Source: Microcoleus vaginatus_C (GTDB lineage Bacteria > Cyanobacteriota > Cyanobacteriia > Cyanobacteriales > Microcoleaceae). From it: 64,000 nt of DNA. Location of the stretch: NCBI GenBank assembly GCA_040004035.1, contig JAMPLN010000019.1; one strand, given 5' to 3'. Below, piece by piece: positions 35,567 through 45,069 of this stretch. Every line of letters starts with the position of its first letter. The first letter of the stretch is position 1. A model generated the notes under the pieces. That model made no database searches. It saw only the letters and a program-made list of their open reading frames with translations, and was not told where the DNA came from. Position numbers and translations under genes: made by a program.

Positions 35567-36988
35567 TTACCAAGGACTGCCAATTATGCTGAAAGCTGCC
35601 CAATAATACGGATGGGATAAATCTTTGCTGTCGAGTTTGGGGATGGACGGGGGCAAGGCAATGTCGCCTCGGGAACTTCGCAGTTGACCGCCTTCGATCG
35701 TCACTTTGCCTTCGATCGCGGCAATTTGTGCTTGCCTGAGAGCTTCAGCTTTAATGATTGGAGGGTCGTTTGGCCTGCGGATTTTTAATTGCTGGTAAAA
35801 CTCTGTCATCAGGGCGAGAGTCCCCGCATCGCTGACGTACCACAAGCTGGCGAGGGCTGATTTTGCTCCTGATTGCAGTGCTAAACCTGCAAATCCCAGT
35901 TCTGCTTCTTTGTCTCCCAAGGCGGTTCTACAGGCGCTTAATACTAATAGTTCGAGGGGCGGATTGTTCCATTTTAAATCTCTCATTTGATCGAGACCCA
36001 GTTGGGTGTCCCAAAATTGAATGTAGGAGTTATTTGGGGTTCCGGGGCGGAATTCTGCGTGGGTTGCAAGGTGGATTATTCCGTATTTTTGTTGCAGTCG
36101 CTGGGATTGCAAGTTTACTATGGTGAAGTCTTGATTGAGAAAGGATTGACCGGGCCACTGTCGGGCGATCGCGCCTAGTTCTAATGGCACTGCTGGCAGC
36201 GGTTCTTTGTTTGCCGTTTCTGCGAAATCTGATGCTCCCATTGCTAGGACTTGTACGTTTCTGAGGTCCGCGTAATTGATGTCTGTGAGTTTAAATGCGG
36301 GGATGCGGGCGAGGCTGTATTTTTCGATCAAAAATTGCTTTCCGTCGTGCATTGCTGCTAAGGGTACGGTTCGTAAACCTGCGCCGGCGCAAAACAGCAA
36401 TGTTTCAATTTTTGCTGTTTGCAAATCTGTTTCTAGGGGTGCAACTATCCATTTGTAGAGTTGTTGGGCTGGTTCTAGATAGCTGGTGGTGTTGAGTTTT
36501 ACGGGATTGGTGATTTCGCTGCCGAATTCTTGGACTACTGAGAGCAGTTTCTCTTGTTTGGCTTCCGGGACGCTGCGGAGAATGGGCGGACGATCGGGTA
36601 ATATTAAGATTAATTCTAGTTGGTCGGTGCGCGGGATAGCGTAAATTAAAGCGGGTTTTTTCTTGGTTTGAACTGCTAGGCGGGAGAGAGTTTTTGATAT
36701 TGCTTCGGCGGTTTTCGCACGGGTCTCAAAGTCTTGTTCAAAGTATGTTTGATAGTCTTCTTCCCAGCTTTCTTCTATTCTGGTTACGGCTTCGGTGAGG
36801 TTTCCCCGATCGAGCAAATTTCTCATTTCTTGCCCGTTAAGCCCGCCCTGGCCTGTGTTTTGGGCAATTGTAGCGAGGTTCGCGGTACTCCAACAGAAAA
36901 ATATTGCTGTCAAACAGTAAAAAATAGCTTTTTTAATTTTTTTCTGAGTTGTGTGTTTTTGGCGTTGCTGCTGGGATTGGTAGTGCAT
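35567..36988 (-). CDS. Secreted CHAT-domain (caspase-like) protein
   Basis: The 473-residue protein starts MHYQSQQQRQKHTTQKKIKK, followed by a hydrophobic signal segment (AIFYCLTAIFFCWSTANLATIAQ). A short helical region (EMRNLLDRGNLTEAVTRIEESW) precedes the CHAT domain (about 150-473). Catalytic candidates are His310 (IIHLATHAEF) and Cys353 (LSACRTALG). The frame extends 50 codons further upstream, but the signal peptide points to the ATG at 36988. The CHAT part is strongly similar to the end of the giant haemagglutinin protein (VPEAKQEKLLSVVQEFGSEI, SHPYYWAAFSIIGSPW), so the two arose by domain duplication or exchange. Its target is unknown. Confidence 0.87.
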   Translation of the reverse strand: MHYQSQQQRQKHTTQKKIKKAIFYCLTAIFFCWSTANLATIAQNTGQGGLNGQEMRNLLDRGNLTEAVTRIEESWEEDYQTYFEQDFETRAKTAEAISKTLSRLAVQTKKKPALIYAIPRTDQLELILILPDRPPILRSVPEAKQEKLLSVVQEFGSEITNPVKLNTTSYLEPAQQLYKWIVAPLETDLQTAKIETLLFCAGAGLRTVPLAAMHDGKQFLIEKYSLARIPAFKLTDINYADLRNVQVLAMGASDFAETANKEPLPAVPLELGAIARQWPGQSFLNQDFTIVNLQSQRLQQKYGIIHLATHAEFRPGTPNNSYIQFWDTQLGLDQMRDLKWNNPPLELLVLSACRTALGDKEAELGFAGLALQSGAKSALASLWYVSDAGTLALMTEFYQQLKIRRPNDPPIIKAEALRQAQIAAIEGKVTIEGGQLRSSRGDIALPPSIPKLDSKDLSHPYYWAAFSIIGSPW

Positions 36989-37209
36989 GATTTTGGGGCG
37001 GTTAAGGGCGCCGTTGGCGGCAGCAGTTGGCAAAAGTTTGGATGTAGGTGGGAATTTTGACTGTGCTGGCGATCGGGGCACAAGTCTAGCATTCAAGACC
37101 AACCCCAAATATCTACCGTAGGGTGTGGATACCAGCACGAACCGACTCCCCGCACCAAGAAAATCACCATTTATGTAAATTTTTGTACATTATGCAGAAG
37201 TTTTGCATA

Positions 37210-37257
37210 AACAGGACTTACGGAAAAACCCGATTTTTTCACGTAGTAAGTCCTGTT
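37210..37257. terminator. Hairpin with T-run in the CHAT-cruE spacer
   Basis: AACAGGACTTAC and GTAAGTCCTGTT form a 12-bp stem with a 24-nt loop and TTTTTA after it on the plus side. No plus-strand gene ends nearby, so it may terminate an unseen transcript or be a repeat relic. Confidence 0.5.
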
Positions 37258-37319
37258 TTTTATCTAGCAGCCAGGTACATTTAACTGAGATATTGCACCA
37301 TTCTCAATAATCATTTTAT

Positions 37320-37340
37320 GAACAGGCAAGATGCCTGTTC
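37320..37340. repeat. Perfect short palindrome GAACAGGCA-AGA-TGCCTGTTC
   Basis: The 9-bp arms have a 3-nt loop. It could be an operator or a terminator-like hairpin; no gene lies close by. Confidence 0.5.
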
Positions 37341-37962
37341 TTAAGAAGGGTGTAAGATGTGAGTTTAACCGGCATTACCTCTACGGGCGTCTTTGACTTT
37401 TTGCGGCACATCCGCACTTCTCAAGTGGAATCGGGTTGGGTCTTGTTGTTGAATGAAGAATATCATGAATCGAGCGACCATATATTGAGTAATATTAGCA
37501 AATATCTTCTCTGTATTTACTTGTTTTTAAAATAGTTAGGTTTTTTCGCACCAACTTACTTAAACCTCGACTGGTTAATTGTTTTGCATCGGATATCTAC
37601 GCGGTTATTTCGTACAATTTGTCGATACTGCCTTTGGCCTAAGATTTTGCCTGAAAATCTCCTAGTTTTTTAGAATCGCGGCGGTTGCCAAGAGTTGAGC
37701 AACATAAATAAAAACACTTAATTATTTAGAGAATTTTACGCTATGCGGTCGATGGCTTTTTCCTTGTTGATTCTTGCTTCTGTCCTAGATAACTGAAGCC
37801 TTCTTGCTTGCACTATACATTGTGTGCGATCGCACTTGACACGGTGCGATCGCGATCGGACTGGGGAATATGTCTTAGTATTTCTTCACATATCCTGCTT
37901 TCGGTCTATGATATATGCCTTATGGCGTATTTGTGTTTAAAGCCCGTTACCGCGTACCGCTG

Positions 37963-39915
37963 ATGAGTCAATCAACCAATTCACCGCTATCCCAAACTGT
38001 TTCGCGAAGAACCGCCCTCAAATTCCTCGGAGTCGGTGCCGCAGGCGGGCTGCTGGGCTACTCTCGATTTTCCAAGCCAGAGCCCACCATTTTTGTGCAA
38101 GATTCTCTTGACTTGCCGCGAATGCTGAATAACCGCAAAACCGTTGCAGTTGTGGGGGCAGGCTTGGCAGGGCTCGCCTGTGCTTACGAGCTCTCCCAGC
38201 GAGGTTTCGCCGTAACATTGCTCGACAAATCGCCCCAACTCGGTGGCAAAATTGCTAGTTGGCCGATTGAAGTCGGGAACGAAACTTTTATGATGGAACA
38301 CGGTTTCCACGGTTTTTTTCCGCAATACTACAACCTCAAAAGTGTGGTTGAAGAACTAGAAATTACTGATAACTTTGTATCTTTAGAATCCTACGCCGTT
38401 CTGTTTCGAGACGGCAAATACAAACCCGAAGTTTTCCGTCCCAACCATTCAGCTTTTCCCTGGAATATAGTTGATTTGGGGATATCTTCTCCAAATCGGC
38501 TCAAGTGGGGAATCAATCTCACAAAACCCGCTCACTGGCAAGTGTTTAGGGAAATAGGCGGTTTTCAAACTCAAAAAACTTTCGATCGCCTCGACAATAT
38601 ATCCGTTGCCGACTGGGTAAAAGGTGAATTCCCGCGCGGACTTTATGACTTGTATTTTCTGCCTTTTGCCAAATCCAGCCTCAACGCTCCAGACGAATTG
38701 AGCGCGGGAGAATTGATGCAATTTTTCCACTTTTACTTTTTCGGAAATCCAGAGGGTTTGGCATTCAACGGCACGCGACAAGATATGGGCACGAGTTTGG
38801 TGCAGCCTATTGCCAGAGCGATTGAAAGCAAAGGTGGCAAAGTATTGACAGATGTCGCAGTCAGTGAGATACGCTGGGAAAACGGCAAGATTGATTCTCT
38901 GAGTTATCAGTCGGGAGATGTGCAGAGTAAAATACCTTTTTGGGTGAAGCGAAACGCGCTGTTAACTGACAGTAACTCTACCGAATATTTCGGCGCTGGT
39001 GACAGCGTATTTGCCGCCGCACCGTCGGGAAAAGAGGCAATTTCTCTGAGTTGCACTCACCAAGGCTGCACAGTTCAGAAACAGAACGACGGTAAATTTC
39101 ACTGTCCTTGTCACGGGGCCGTTTTTGATGCCGAAGGGCGTGTTGTGAGTGGGCCTGCTCAGCGAGATTTGCCTCGATTTAAGGTAGTCGATGAAAAAGC
39201 AGATGAGGTACAGTTGGCCGCAGCCGTTAACCAATCGCAGCCGCAGAATGGGGGAGAAACATTGAAGGCTGATTACTATGTTTTGGCGGCAGATGTTCCG
39301 GGGATGCAGCATTTGTTTAGTTTGGCCAGCGGTGAAGTGAATCCCCAGGTGCAGAAGCGGATCGAGAGTTTGAAAATAGCCGATCCGTTTGCGGTGGGCC
39401 GTTTTTGGTTCGATCGCGAATTTCCCTGGGAACACAGCAATTTCAGTTCGCTTTCCGGCTACAAACTGACTGACAGCATCACGCTTTACCACCGAATTCA
39501 GGATCAGTTCATCGAGTGGAATCAGAAAACTGGCGGTAGTGTTGTGGAACTGCACGCTTATTGTTACAAGGAGAAGGAATTTCCGAACCAGGAAGTTTTG
39601 CTGGCGACTTTTGAGCAAGAATTGTACGAAATTGTACCGGAATTAAAAGAGGCAAATATGCTGCACCGGGAATTAGTAAATCAAAAGAATTTCTCTGGAT
39701 ATCCGCCCGGTAGTTATGCAGAACGCCCGGAGACTTGCTGCGCTGTACCTAATCTTTTGTTTGCCGGAGATTGGGTGAAAATGCCGTTTCCTTGTGGTTT
39801 AATGGAAAGGGCAGTGAGCAGCGGTTTGTTGGCCGCTAATGCTATTTTATATCAGGAGGGTTTGCAGAGGCGATCGCTCTTGACAGTGAATCCCGAAGGC
39901 GTGTTAAAAATCTAA
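37963..39915 (+). CDS. cruE: FAD/Rieske carotenoid desaturase-methyltransferase type enzyme (CruE/CrtU-like)
   Basis: The 650-residue protein begins with a twin-arginine-like leader (SRRTALKFLGVGAAGG). An FAD-binding GxGxxG motif (VVGAGLAGLACAYEL) and a phytoene-desaturase-like fold (GGKIASWPIEVGNETFMMEHG, given in part) follow. A Rieske 2Fe-2S insertion has Cys364/His366 (CTH) and Cys381/His384 (CPCH). A Rieske domain inside an amine-oxidase fold is, to my knowledge, characteristic of the CruE/CrtU enzymes that turn beta-ionone rings into aromatic rings. The start at 37963 (MSQSTN) gives the leader its normal position. The neighbours, a methyltransferase and a Rieske oxygenase, support a synechoxanthin-like pathway. 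It could instead be another FAD-Rieske desaturase, so the symbol is tentative. Confidence 0.7.
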   Translation: MSQSTNSPLSQTVSRRTALKFLGVGAAGGLLGYSRFSKPEPTIFVQDSLDLPRMLNNRKTVAVVGAGLAGLACAYELSQRGFAVTLLDKSPQLGGKIASWPIEVGNETFMMEHGFHGFFPQYYNLKSVVEELEITDNFVSLESYAVLFRDGKYKPEVFRPNHSAFPWNIVDLGISSPNRLKWGINLTKPAHWQVFREIGGFQTQKTFDRLDNISVADWVKGEFPRGLYDLYFLPFAKSSLNAPDELSAGELMQFFHFYFFGNPEGLAFNGTRQDMGTSLVQPIARAIESKGGKVLTDVAVSEIRWENGKIDSLSYQSGDVQSKIPFWVKRNALLTDSNSTEYFGAGDSVFAAAPSGKEAISLSCTHQGCTVQKQNDGKFHCPCHGAVFDAEGRVVSGPAQRDLPRFKVVDEKADEVQLAAAVNQSQPQNGGETLKADYYVLAADVPGMQHLFSLASGEVNPQVQKRIESLKIADPFAVGRFWFDREFPWEHSNFSSLSGYKLTDSITLYHRIQDQFIEWNQKTGGSVVELHAYCYKEKEFPNQEVLLATFEQELYEIVPELKEANMLHRELVNQKNFSGYPPGSYAERPETCCAVPNLLFAGDWVKMPFPCGLMERAVSSGLLAANAILYQEGLQRRSLLTVNPEGVLKI

Positions 39916-39925
39916 GCTTGGCAGC

Positions 39926-39984
39926 GGGGGCGGGTTTTATAAATCGTCAATTATCGGCTGCTATCCTCGGTGAAACCCGCCCCC
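39926..39984 (+). terminator. Inverted repeat after the cruE-like gene
   Basis: GGGGGCGGGTTT and AAACCCGCCCCC (12 bp) are separated by 35 nt. It is a probable transcription stop or processing hairpin although it has no T-run. Confidence 0.6.
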
Positions 39985-39995
39985 AGCCCTACCAG

Positions 39996-40023
39996 TTTAG
40001 ATTTTAGATTTTAGATTTTAGAT
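39996..40023. repeat. TTTAGAT heptamer array (4 copies)
   Basis: Four perfect copies of TTTAGAT follow the hairpin. It is the same family as at 24768 and 28340. Confidence 0.85.
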
Positions 40024-40222
40024 GTGAAGAAATGGGGATGAGTGATTCAAGTAGGGTTTGGACGTTTCCTACAGTTGCATTCTTTTTTTAAGATGAGTTA
40101 CGGTTTGTGGGTGTGGTTTCCCTGATGGGAAAAGGCAGAGCTTGCGAACCCAAAAAATATCTGCGTTAAGCGGGGTGGATATGCGGTTAAAATATTATTG
40201 AATGAGTATAAAGCAATAATAG

Positions 40223-40909
40223 ATGCTGAATAGTAACTGCAAAATTCGCAATAAATCTGTAACGTTTGATGCTTTTGCAACAGAATACGATTTTGCTGCC
40301 ACCTTGCAAAACCAGAACGATTTCTTTACTAACAACCTATCGGCCAGCAAAGGTGCAGCATTAGATATTGGCTGCGGTTCGGGAATTCTTGCTTTTGAAT
40401 TAGCCCAGTATTACGATCATGTAGTCGCCGTTGATTTGTCAGCAAAAATGCTAGATATAGCCCGTCAAAAACGCTCAGCCCCCAATATCGAATACATCCA
40501 AATGGATGCCAGTCAATTAGCGCTCGATCGCCAATTTGATTTAATAGTTAGTGCTGCTACTTTTCACCACCTGCCCAACCTCCCCGCCGCCCTCCATGCA
40601 ATTAAAAAATTGTTAAATCCGCACGGAAAAATCGTCTTTTTAGATAATATTTCGGAGGTCGAAACACCTGCTACAATAGGCTACATATTAGGTGCAGCGA
40701 GAGATTTTAGACCCGACTGTTCCACCTACGGATTTCGCAATGCTTTAAGATTATTAAAATTTCGATTGTCCCCAGGGTGGTTGAAGCATTTAGCTAGCGA
40801 TAGGTATTTGTCAGAACGGAAATTTAGAAAAATTTACGGTCGTTGCTTTCCGGGCTGTTATTTTGTAAAATTGGGTTGTTTTATGGGCGTAATTTGGGAA
40901 CATTTGTAA
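40223..40909 (+). CDS. Class I SAM-dependent methyltransferase
   Basis: The 228-residue protein has the SAM-binding motif I (ALDIGCGSGILAFEL, about 48-62), the acidic ribose-binding residue in VVAVDLS, and YIQMDASQL and FDLIVSAATFHHL, a typical methyltransferase_11 profile. Its stop codon overlaps the next start (TAATG), so the two genes are translationally coupled. Next to CruE-like and Rieske genes it probably methylates a carotenoid or quinone-like intermediate, or supports the aromatic-ring pathway; the substrate is unproven. Confidence 0.8.
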   Translation: MLNSNCKIRNKSVTFDAFATEYDFAATLQNQNDFFTNNLSASKGAALDIGCGSGILAFELAQYYDHVVAVDLSAKMLDIARQKRSAPNIEYIQMDASQLALDRQFDLIVSAATFHHLPNLPAALHAIKKLLNPHGKIVFLDNISEVETPATIGYILGAARDFRPDCSTYGFRNALRLLKFRLSPGWLKHLASDRYLSERKFRKIYGRCFPGCYFVKLGCFMGVIWEHL

Positions 40910-41979
40910 TGCAAAACAACGCGATAAAATCGGTAGCTGCAAGGGGACAAAAAACTCACATCCGGCAGTTGGGCATTAATCTCGATCGCTGGTATGCGAT
41001 CGCCCGCAGCACCGAGGTGCAAACTCAGCCCGTCGCTGCGAAAATCTGGAATCGGGCGATCGTACTTTTCCGCGACAGTGCAGGCAAAATCAACGCTTTA
41101 GAAGATAGATGTCCGCACCGACAAGTTAAACTCAGCCACGGTCAAGTTAAAGGCGATTTAATCGAATGTGCTTACCACGGATGGCGGTTAAATGCAAGGG
41201 GAGAATGCGCCGAAGTCGATTATTTAGCCGAAAATCAAAAGCTACCTAACTGCAAAATTCGCTCCTATCCCGTCAAGGAAAAAAACGGTTTTATCTGGCT
41301 GTTTCCCGGCGACGAAACGCAAGCAGAAAAAACTCATTTACTGGATTTGCCAGAGTGGGAACATCTCAATTATATTGCTACTGTTTCAGTCATCGACTGT
41401 CAGGCGCACTATTCATTCTTAATTGAAAACTTGATGGATATGTACCACGGGCACTTGCACGATGATTGGCAAGCTTGGGCAAATCCGGTGTTAGATACTT
41501 TAGAAGAAAACGAGCATCAAGTAACTGCTCGCTATCAGGCGCAAAGTTATTACAAAATAGATAAAATTTGGTCAATTTCTCAGTTATTTTTTAAATCTCT
41601 GCGCCGACTGCACCCGGAACCGCTGGAGGTGAGTTATGTTTACCCGCACTGGGTTTCAACTTTGGGAAGCGACTTTAAGATTTACTGCTTGGTTTGTCCG
41701 GTCAGCGAGACAGCAACTCGTGCTTATTTAATTCACTTTACCTCATTAAATGCGTTTTGGCGGCTGCACAAACTGCCTGTTTGGTTTCGCAGGTTTATCA
41801 AAGATAGTTGTTTCGGCGCGGCTCAAAAGTTATTAGATGGTTTGGTGCGACAGGATGTGTTAATGATTGAAGAAGAACAGCAGGCTTTTTTGCAGAATTC
41901 AGAAAGAAAAAATTATGAATTAAATCGGGCTTTAGCTAGCGTGCAAAAGTTGATGAGAAGCCAGGCAGAAAATGGGTAA
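40909..41979 (+). CDS. Rieske 2Fe-2S oxygenase (CruH-like candidate)
   Basis: The 356-residue protein has a Rieske site with Cys68/His70 (CPHR) and Cys87/His90 (CAYHGW). The mononuclear-iron region NLMDMYHGHLHDDW supplies the His ligands expected of a ring-hydroxylating or PaO-like oxygenase. The C-terminus is helical. The start at 40909 overlaps the methyltransferase stop. By context it would oxidise or hydroxylate the aromatic carotenoid made by the upstream enzyme, the step attributed to CruH in synechoxanthin synthesis. Pheophorbide-a-oxygenase-like activity is the main alternative. Confidence 0.75.
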   Translation: MQNNAIKSVAARGQKTHIRQLGINLDRWYAIARSTEVQTQPVAAKIWNRAIVLFRDSAGKINALEDRCPHRQVKLSHGQVKGDLIECAYHGWRLNARGECAEVDYLAENQKLPNCKIRSYPVKEKNGFIWLFPGDETQAEKTHLLDLPEWEHLNYIATVSVIDCQAHYSFLIENLMDMYHGHLHDDWQAWANPVLDTLEENEHQVTARYQAQSYYKIDKIWSISQLFFKSLRRLHPEPLEVSYVYPHWVSTLGSDFKIYCLVCPVSETATRAYLIHFTSLNAFWRLHKLPVWFRRFIKDSCFGAAQKLLDGLVRQDVLMIEEEQQAFLQNSERKNYELNRALASVQKLMRSQAENG

Positions 41980-42126
41980 TTCAGTCGCAGAGTCAAACCT
42001 GCACAGGCTAATATGTATATTTCACAAAAATCAGGGAAGTATAACCGAGGGAAATTCGGCTAGTCCTGAACGCAGAAATTGTATTTGGATGCGCTAGGAT
42101 TTAGACTAAAAGTTACTTTAAAAGAA

Positions 42127-42164
42127 GATGAATTGGCGGGGAATGAAACCCCGCGCAATTCATC
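42127..42164. terminator. Hairpin between convergent genes
   Basis: GATGAATTGGCGGGG and CCCCGCGCAATTCATC pair with one bulge around a 7-nt loop. It is a bidirectional stop candidate for the Rieske oxygenase and the exported 157-residue protein. Confidence 0.6.
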
Positions 42165-42219
42165 TGCGTTAATCCGCGTGCATCAGCGGTAAAAAAATCT
42201 AAATCCCGCAGCAAAAACC

Positions 42220-42693
42220 TTACTTTTTAGCCCGCTGCTGCTGGTAAACGTTGACCACTTTATCGGCATAAGTAGCAGTTGCACCACTTTTGCAAGCTGC
42301 CGATTCCCCAGTCATCCACCAGCAAGCGGCGCGGCGTACAGCGGCTGTTTCATTGTTGCTGCTAGCTTTGTATTCGTCGCGCAGCAAATCGCCCACGATA
42401 CAGGTAACAATTGATTTGGCTTTTGTCGCGTCGGCCTCAAATTGTTGCGGTGTTAAATCTTGTTTGGTACAGAATTTTGCCCAGCGGGAAATATTGTTCG
42501 GTAAAACTTGCCACTGACTGTACATTCCGTCATTTGCGGTTTGTGGCGGGGCGGCTTGTCGCAGCGCTTCTACGAGGGCGGAAACTTGCGCGTCGGTGAC
42601 TGCTTGCGCTGCTGCTGGAAGTGCTTGCAATCCGAGGCTAATTATCAGGCTGCCGAATAGTAGATTGGTTTTTGCGATCGATTTAAAATTCAT
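42220..42693 (-). CDS. Small exported protein of unknown function
   Basis: The 157-residue protein has a signal peptide (KTNLLFGSLIISLGLQALPAAAQA) and a helical mature part with four Cys (FCTKQDL, IVTCIVGDLL, ACWWMTG, ACKSG) that may form disulphides in the periplasm. I do not recognise the family. It resembles small conserved secreted cyanobacterial proteins. Confidence 0.7.
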   Translation of the reverse strand: MNFKSIAKTNLLFGSLIISLGLQALPAAAQAVTDAQVSALVEALRQAAPPQTANDGMYSQWQVLPNNISRWAKFCTKQDLTPQQFEADATKAKSIVTCIVGDLLRDEYKASSNNETAAVRRAACWWMTGESAACKSGATATYADKVVNVYQQQRAKK

Positions 42694-42843
42694 TCACAAT
42701 CCCCTGTTTGATTTAAACTTTGTTCCCTCAAACAAGGTTTACTATTTGGTCGCTCGAATGCCTCTGTCTTAAGTATGATTTGCTTGTTGAATGGACTGTC
42801 GATCGCCCTATTATACAAATTGTTAATCAAGTACGATAAAATC

Positions 42844-43188
42844 ATGGAAGTACAACCCAGGGAAATTCGCAACTATCTGAGAGCAGATGGGACAAGTCCT
42901 TTTGAAGATTGGTATAACTCGCTCCGGGATACCACAGGAAAAAATAGGATTCGGTTAAGGCTTAAGCGAGTCATGACTGGTAATCTAGGAGATTGTAAGT
43001 CCGTCGGAGAAGGAGTTTTTGAACTCAAAATTGACTTTGGCCCTGGATATCGGCTTTACTTTGGACAAGTCGGGCTGACAATTGTACTTCTGCTAATAGG
43101 TGGAGATAAGAGCACTCAAGAGCGAGATATTGGCAAAGCTATTCAATATTGGAGAGACTATGAAAGACGTGAAAGCACCAACGAGTAG
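42844..43188 (+). CDS. RelE/HigB-type addiction-module toxin
   Basis: The 114-residue protein shows the profile of the addiction module killer protein family (LRLKRVMTGNLGDCKSVGEGVFELKIDFGPGYRLYF in parts, GGDKSTQERDI). Such toxins are ribosome-dependent mRNases. The frame is open from 42775, but ATG 42844 gives the family length. It overlaps the antitoxin by 29 nt, so the pair is co-transcribed. Confidence 0.88.
   Translation: MEVQPREIRNYLRADGTSPFEDWYNSLRDTTGKNRIRLRLKRVMTGNLGDCKSVGEGVFELKIDFGPGYRLYFGQVGLTIVLLLIGGDKSTQERDIGKAIQYWRDYERRESTNE
43151..43154 (+). promoter_or_regulatory. Ribosome binding site for the antitoxin
   Basis: GGAG lies 5 nt before ATG 43160, inside the toxin gene. It decides the antitoxin start and allows coupled translation. 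Confidence 0.6.
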
Positions 43189-43555
43189 GAGTTACCAAGA
43201 ATTTCTGATCGAATCTCTGAGAAATGCCCAAGAAGCAGCAGGTTATATCGAGGTGACATTGACAGAAGCCAGCGATGAACCTAAATTGCTCCAAATGGTA
43301 CTCAAAGATGTTGTAGATTCTCGGCTAAAGTTCAACAATTTATCAGAGTCAGCTCAAATTCAATGGGAAAAGCTTGACAAGATGTTGACCGAAAGTGGCG
43401 GTTCGGAAATTTACAGCTTTGTAGAATTGCTCGAAGCGTTAGGATTTAAACTAGAAATTACTGTCGCAGATATTGAGTTACCCCCTGACTCGGAATCAAC
43501 GGATTTTGGGGAATCAGAATTATCGCCCGAACCAGTAGTAATTAATCCCAGTTAA
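43160..43555 (+). CDS. Addiction-module antitoxin
   Basis: The 131-residue protein begins MKDVKAPTSRSYQEFLIESL with NAQEAAGYIEVTLTEASDEP next, the usual N-terminus of antidotes paired with this toxin family. The HTH expected in HigA-type partners is not obvious, and the C-terminal third is acidic. It probably neutralises the upstream toxin and may repress the pair. An upstream frame from 43100 lies inside the toxin and is unlikely. Confidence 0.8.
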   Translation: MKDVKAPTSRSYQEFLIESLRNAQEAAGYIEVTLTEASDEPKLLQMVLKDVVDSRLKFNNLSESAQIQWEKLDKMLTESGGSEIYSFVELLEALGFKLEITVADIELPPDSESTDFGESELSPEPVVINPS

Positions 43556-43571
43556 TGAGTAAATCGCGCCC

Positions 43572-44771
43572 TCACCCTTCCCTCACAAAATCTAACAATC
43601 GGTGAGCCATTTCTAGCTTGCTGCAAGGTGCTATTTCTACTTGCTTGCCGGCGGCATTAATTAATATTGCTTGATTGGTATTGCTGCCGAAACCGGCACC
43701 TATTTGATCGATCGGGTTTGCGGCAATTACATCCAGTTTCTTCGCCCGCAATTTCTCCAAAGCAGGCTTGACAATATCCCCAGTTTGTGCTGCAAACCCG
43801 ATTAATTTTTGATGCGACTGTTTCAATTTTCCCAACTCTGCCACAATATCCGCTACCGGTGCCAAAGGCAAACAATCCGGGAGCGATCGCTTCGCCAATT
43901 TTTCACGACTGTACTCGGCCGGCTTCACATCCGCTACCGCCGCAGCCATCACCGTCAAATCCGCATCGTGAAAGCATTGCAGCATCGCCTGCCGCATTTC
44001 TTCTGCACTCGCTACTGCGATCGCCCGCACACCTGAGAGCGGCAACTCGCCAGTTATACTGTGTACCAGCGTCACTGTAGCGCCGCGGTGCTGTGCAGCT
44101 TGCGCCAAAGCTATACCCATTTTGCCACTGGAAGGATTGCCGATAAACCGCACCGGATCGAGGTGTTCCCGCGTTCCTCCTGCACTGATCAACACCCGAA
44201 GGCCCGCCAAATCTCGATCGCCCTTCGCATACAACAGCGATTCAATATGAGGCAAAATCTCATAAGGTTCTGCCATGCGGCCGACACCCGCGCGATCGCA
44301 CGCCAGCATTCCCGCCCCCGGATTCGCAGCATGATAGCGCCGATAAGTCAACACTTCCCGCCAATTCCGCTGCACCGCGGGCTGTTCCCACATATCCGTA
44401 TTCATCGCCGGTGCCAGCAAAATTGGGCAATTAGAAGCTAAGACTGTATTAGTCAACAAATTATCAGCAAAACCCCCCGCCAACTTAGCCAAAGTATTAG
44501 CTGTCAGGGGAGCAATAACAAAAACTTCCGCCCATTCTCCCAGTTGAATATGCAGGGGGCGCCCGTGACTTGCTTGCCAAAAATCTTTGTCAGTAAAAGC
44601 AGGATGGCGGCAGAGAGTAGCAAAAGTCAAAGGCGTGACAAACTCCCCGGCCGCATCAGTAAGAATAGCTTTAACTTCCGCTCCAGCTTTCGCTAAAGTT
44701 GAAACTACTTCGCAAACTTTATAAGCCGCAATCCCACCGCTAACCCCGATTAAAATTCGTCTGCCCTTCAT
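43572..44771 (-). CDS. coaBC: Phosphopantothenoylcysteine decarboxylase / phosphopantothenate-cysteine ligase
   Basis: This bifunctional coenzyme A enzyme has 399 residues. The FMN-binding decarboxylase half (1-185) has GVSGGIAAYKVCEV, the PAMNTDMW motif and the active-site Cys region GMLACDRAGVGRM. The ligase half (190-399) has VLISAGGTREHLDPVRFIGNPSSGKMG (in part) and the DVIAANPID region. It makes 4'-phosphopantetheine in the cytoplasm. It is convergent with the toxin-antitoxin pair, 16 bp apart. Confidence 0.96.
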   Translation of the reverse strand: MKGRRILIGVSGGIAAYKVCEVVSTLAKAGAEVKAILTDAAGEFVTPLTFATLCRHPAFTDKDFWQASHGRPLHIQLGEWAEVFVIAPLTANTLAKLAGGFADNLLTNTVLASNCPILLAPAMNTDMWEQPAVQRNWREVLTYRRYHAANPGAGMLACDRAGVGRMAEPYEILPHIESLLYAKGDRDLAGLRVLISAGGTREHLDPVRFIGNPSSGKMGIALAQAAQHRGATVTLVHSITGELPLSGVRAIAVASAEEMRQAMLQCFHDADLTVMAAAVADVKPAEYSREKLAKRSLPDCLPLAPVADIVAELGKLKQSHQKLIGFAAQTGDIVKPALEKLRAKKLDVIAANPIDQIGAGFGSNTNQAILINAAGKQVEIAPCSKLEMAHRLLDFVREG

Positions 44772-44865
44772 GATTTTTGGTAATACAGCAACCTTCGAGG
44801 TTATGAGAACTTGATGAATTCCTGAAACCAGTGCGGAGAATTGCCCGATCGCATCTCCTCATTCT

Positions 44866-44933
44866 TTCTTCCTTCTTCCTTCTTCCTCATTCTTTCTTCC
44901 TTCTTCCTTCTTCCTTCTTCCTTCTTCCTTCAG
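44866..44933. repeat. CTTCCTT heptamer array
   Basis: About nine CTTCCTT/CTTCCTC/ATTCTTT units lie upstream of coaBC on the opposite strand. They are pyrimidine-rich on the plus strand. Confidence 0.85.
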
Positions 44934-45069
44934 CCATAAAAAAGAATCAAGAAAGAAATTAAGATAAAAACAGGCTAAAATTCCTAATTCATCTGTTTAA
45001 TCCGCAACAAAATATGCTGCTAACTTCTTCCTCAATTCCGTCGAAAATTTTTGAGCTAGATTTTTCAGT

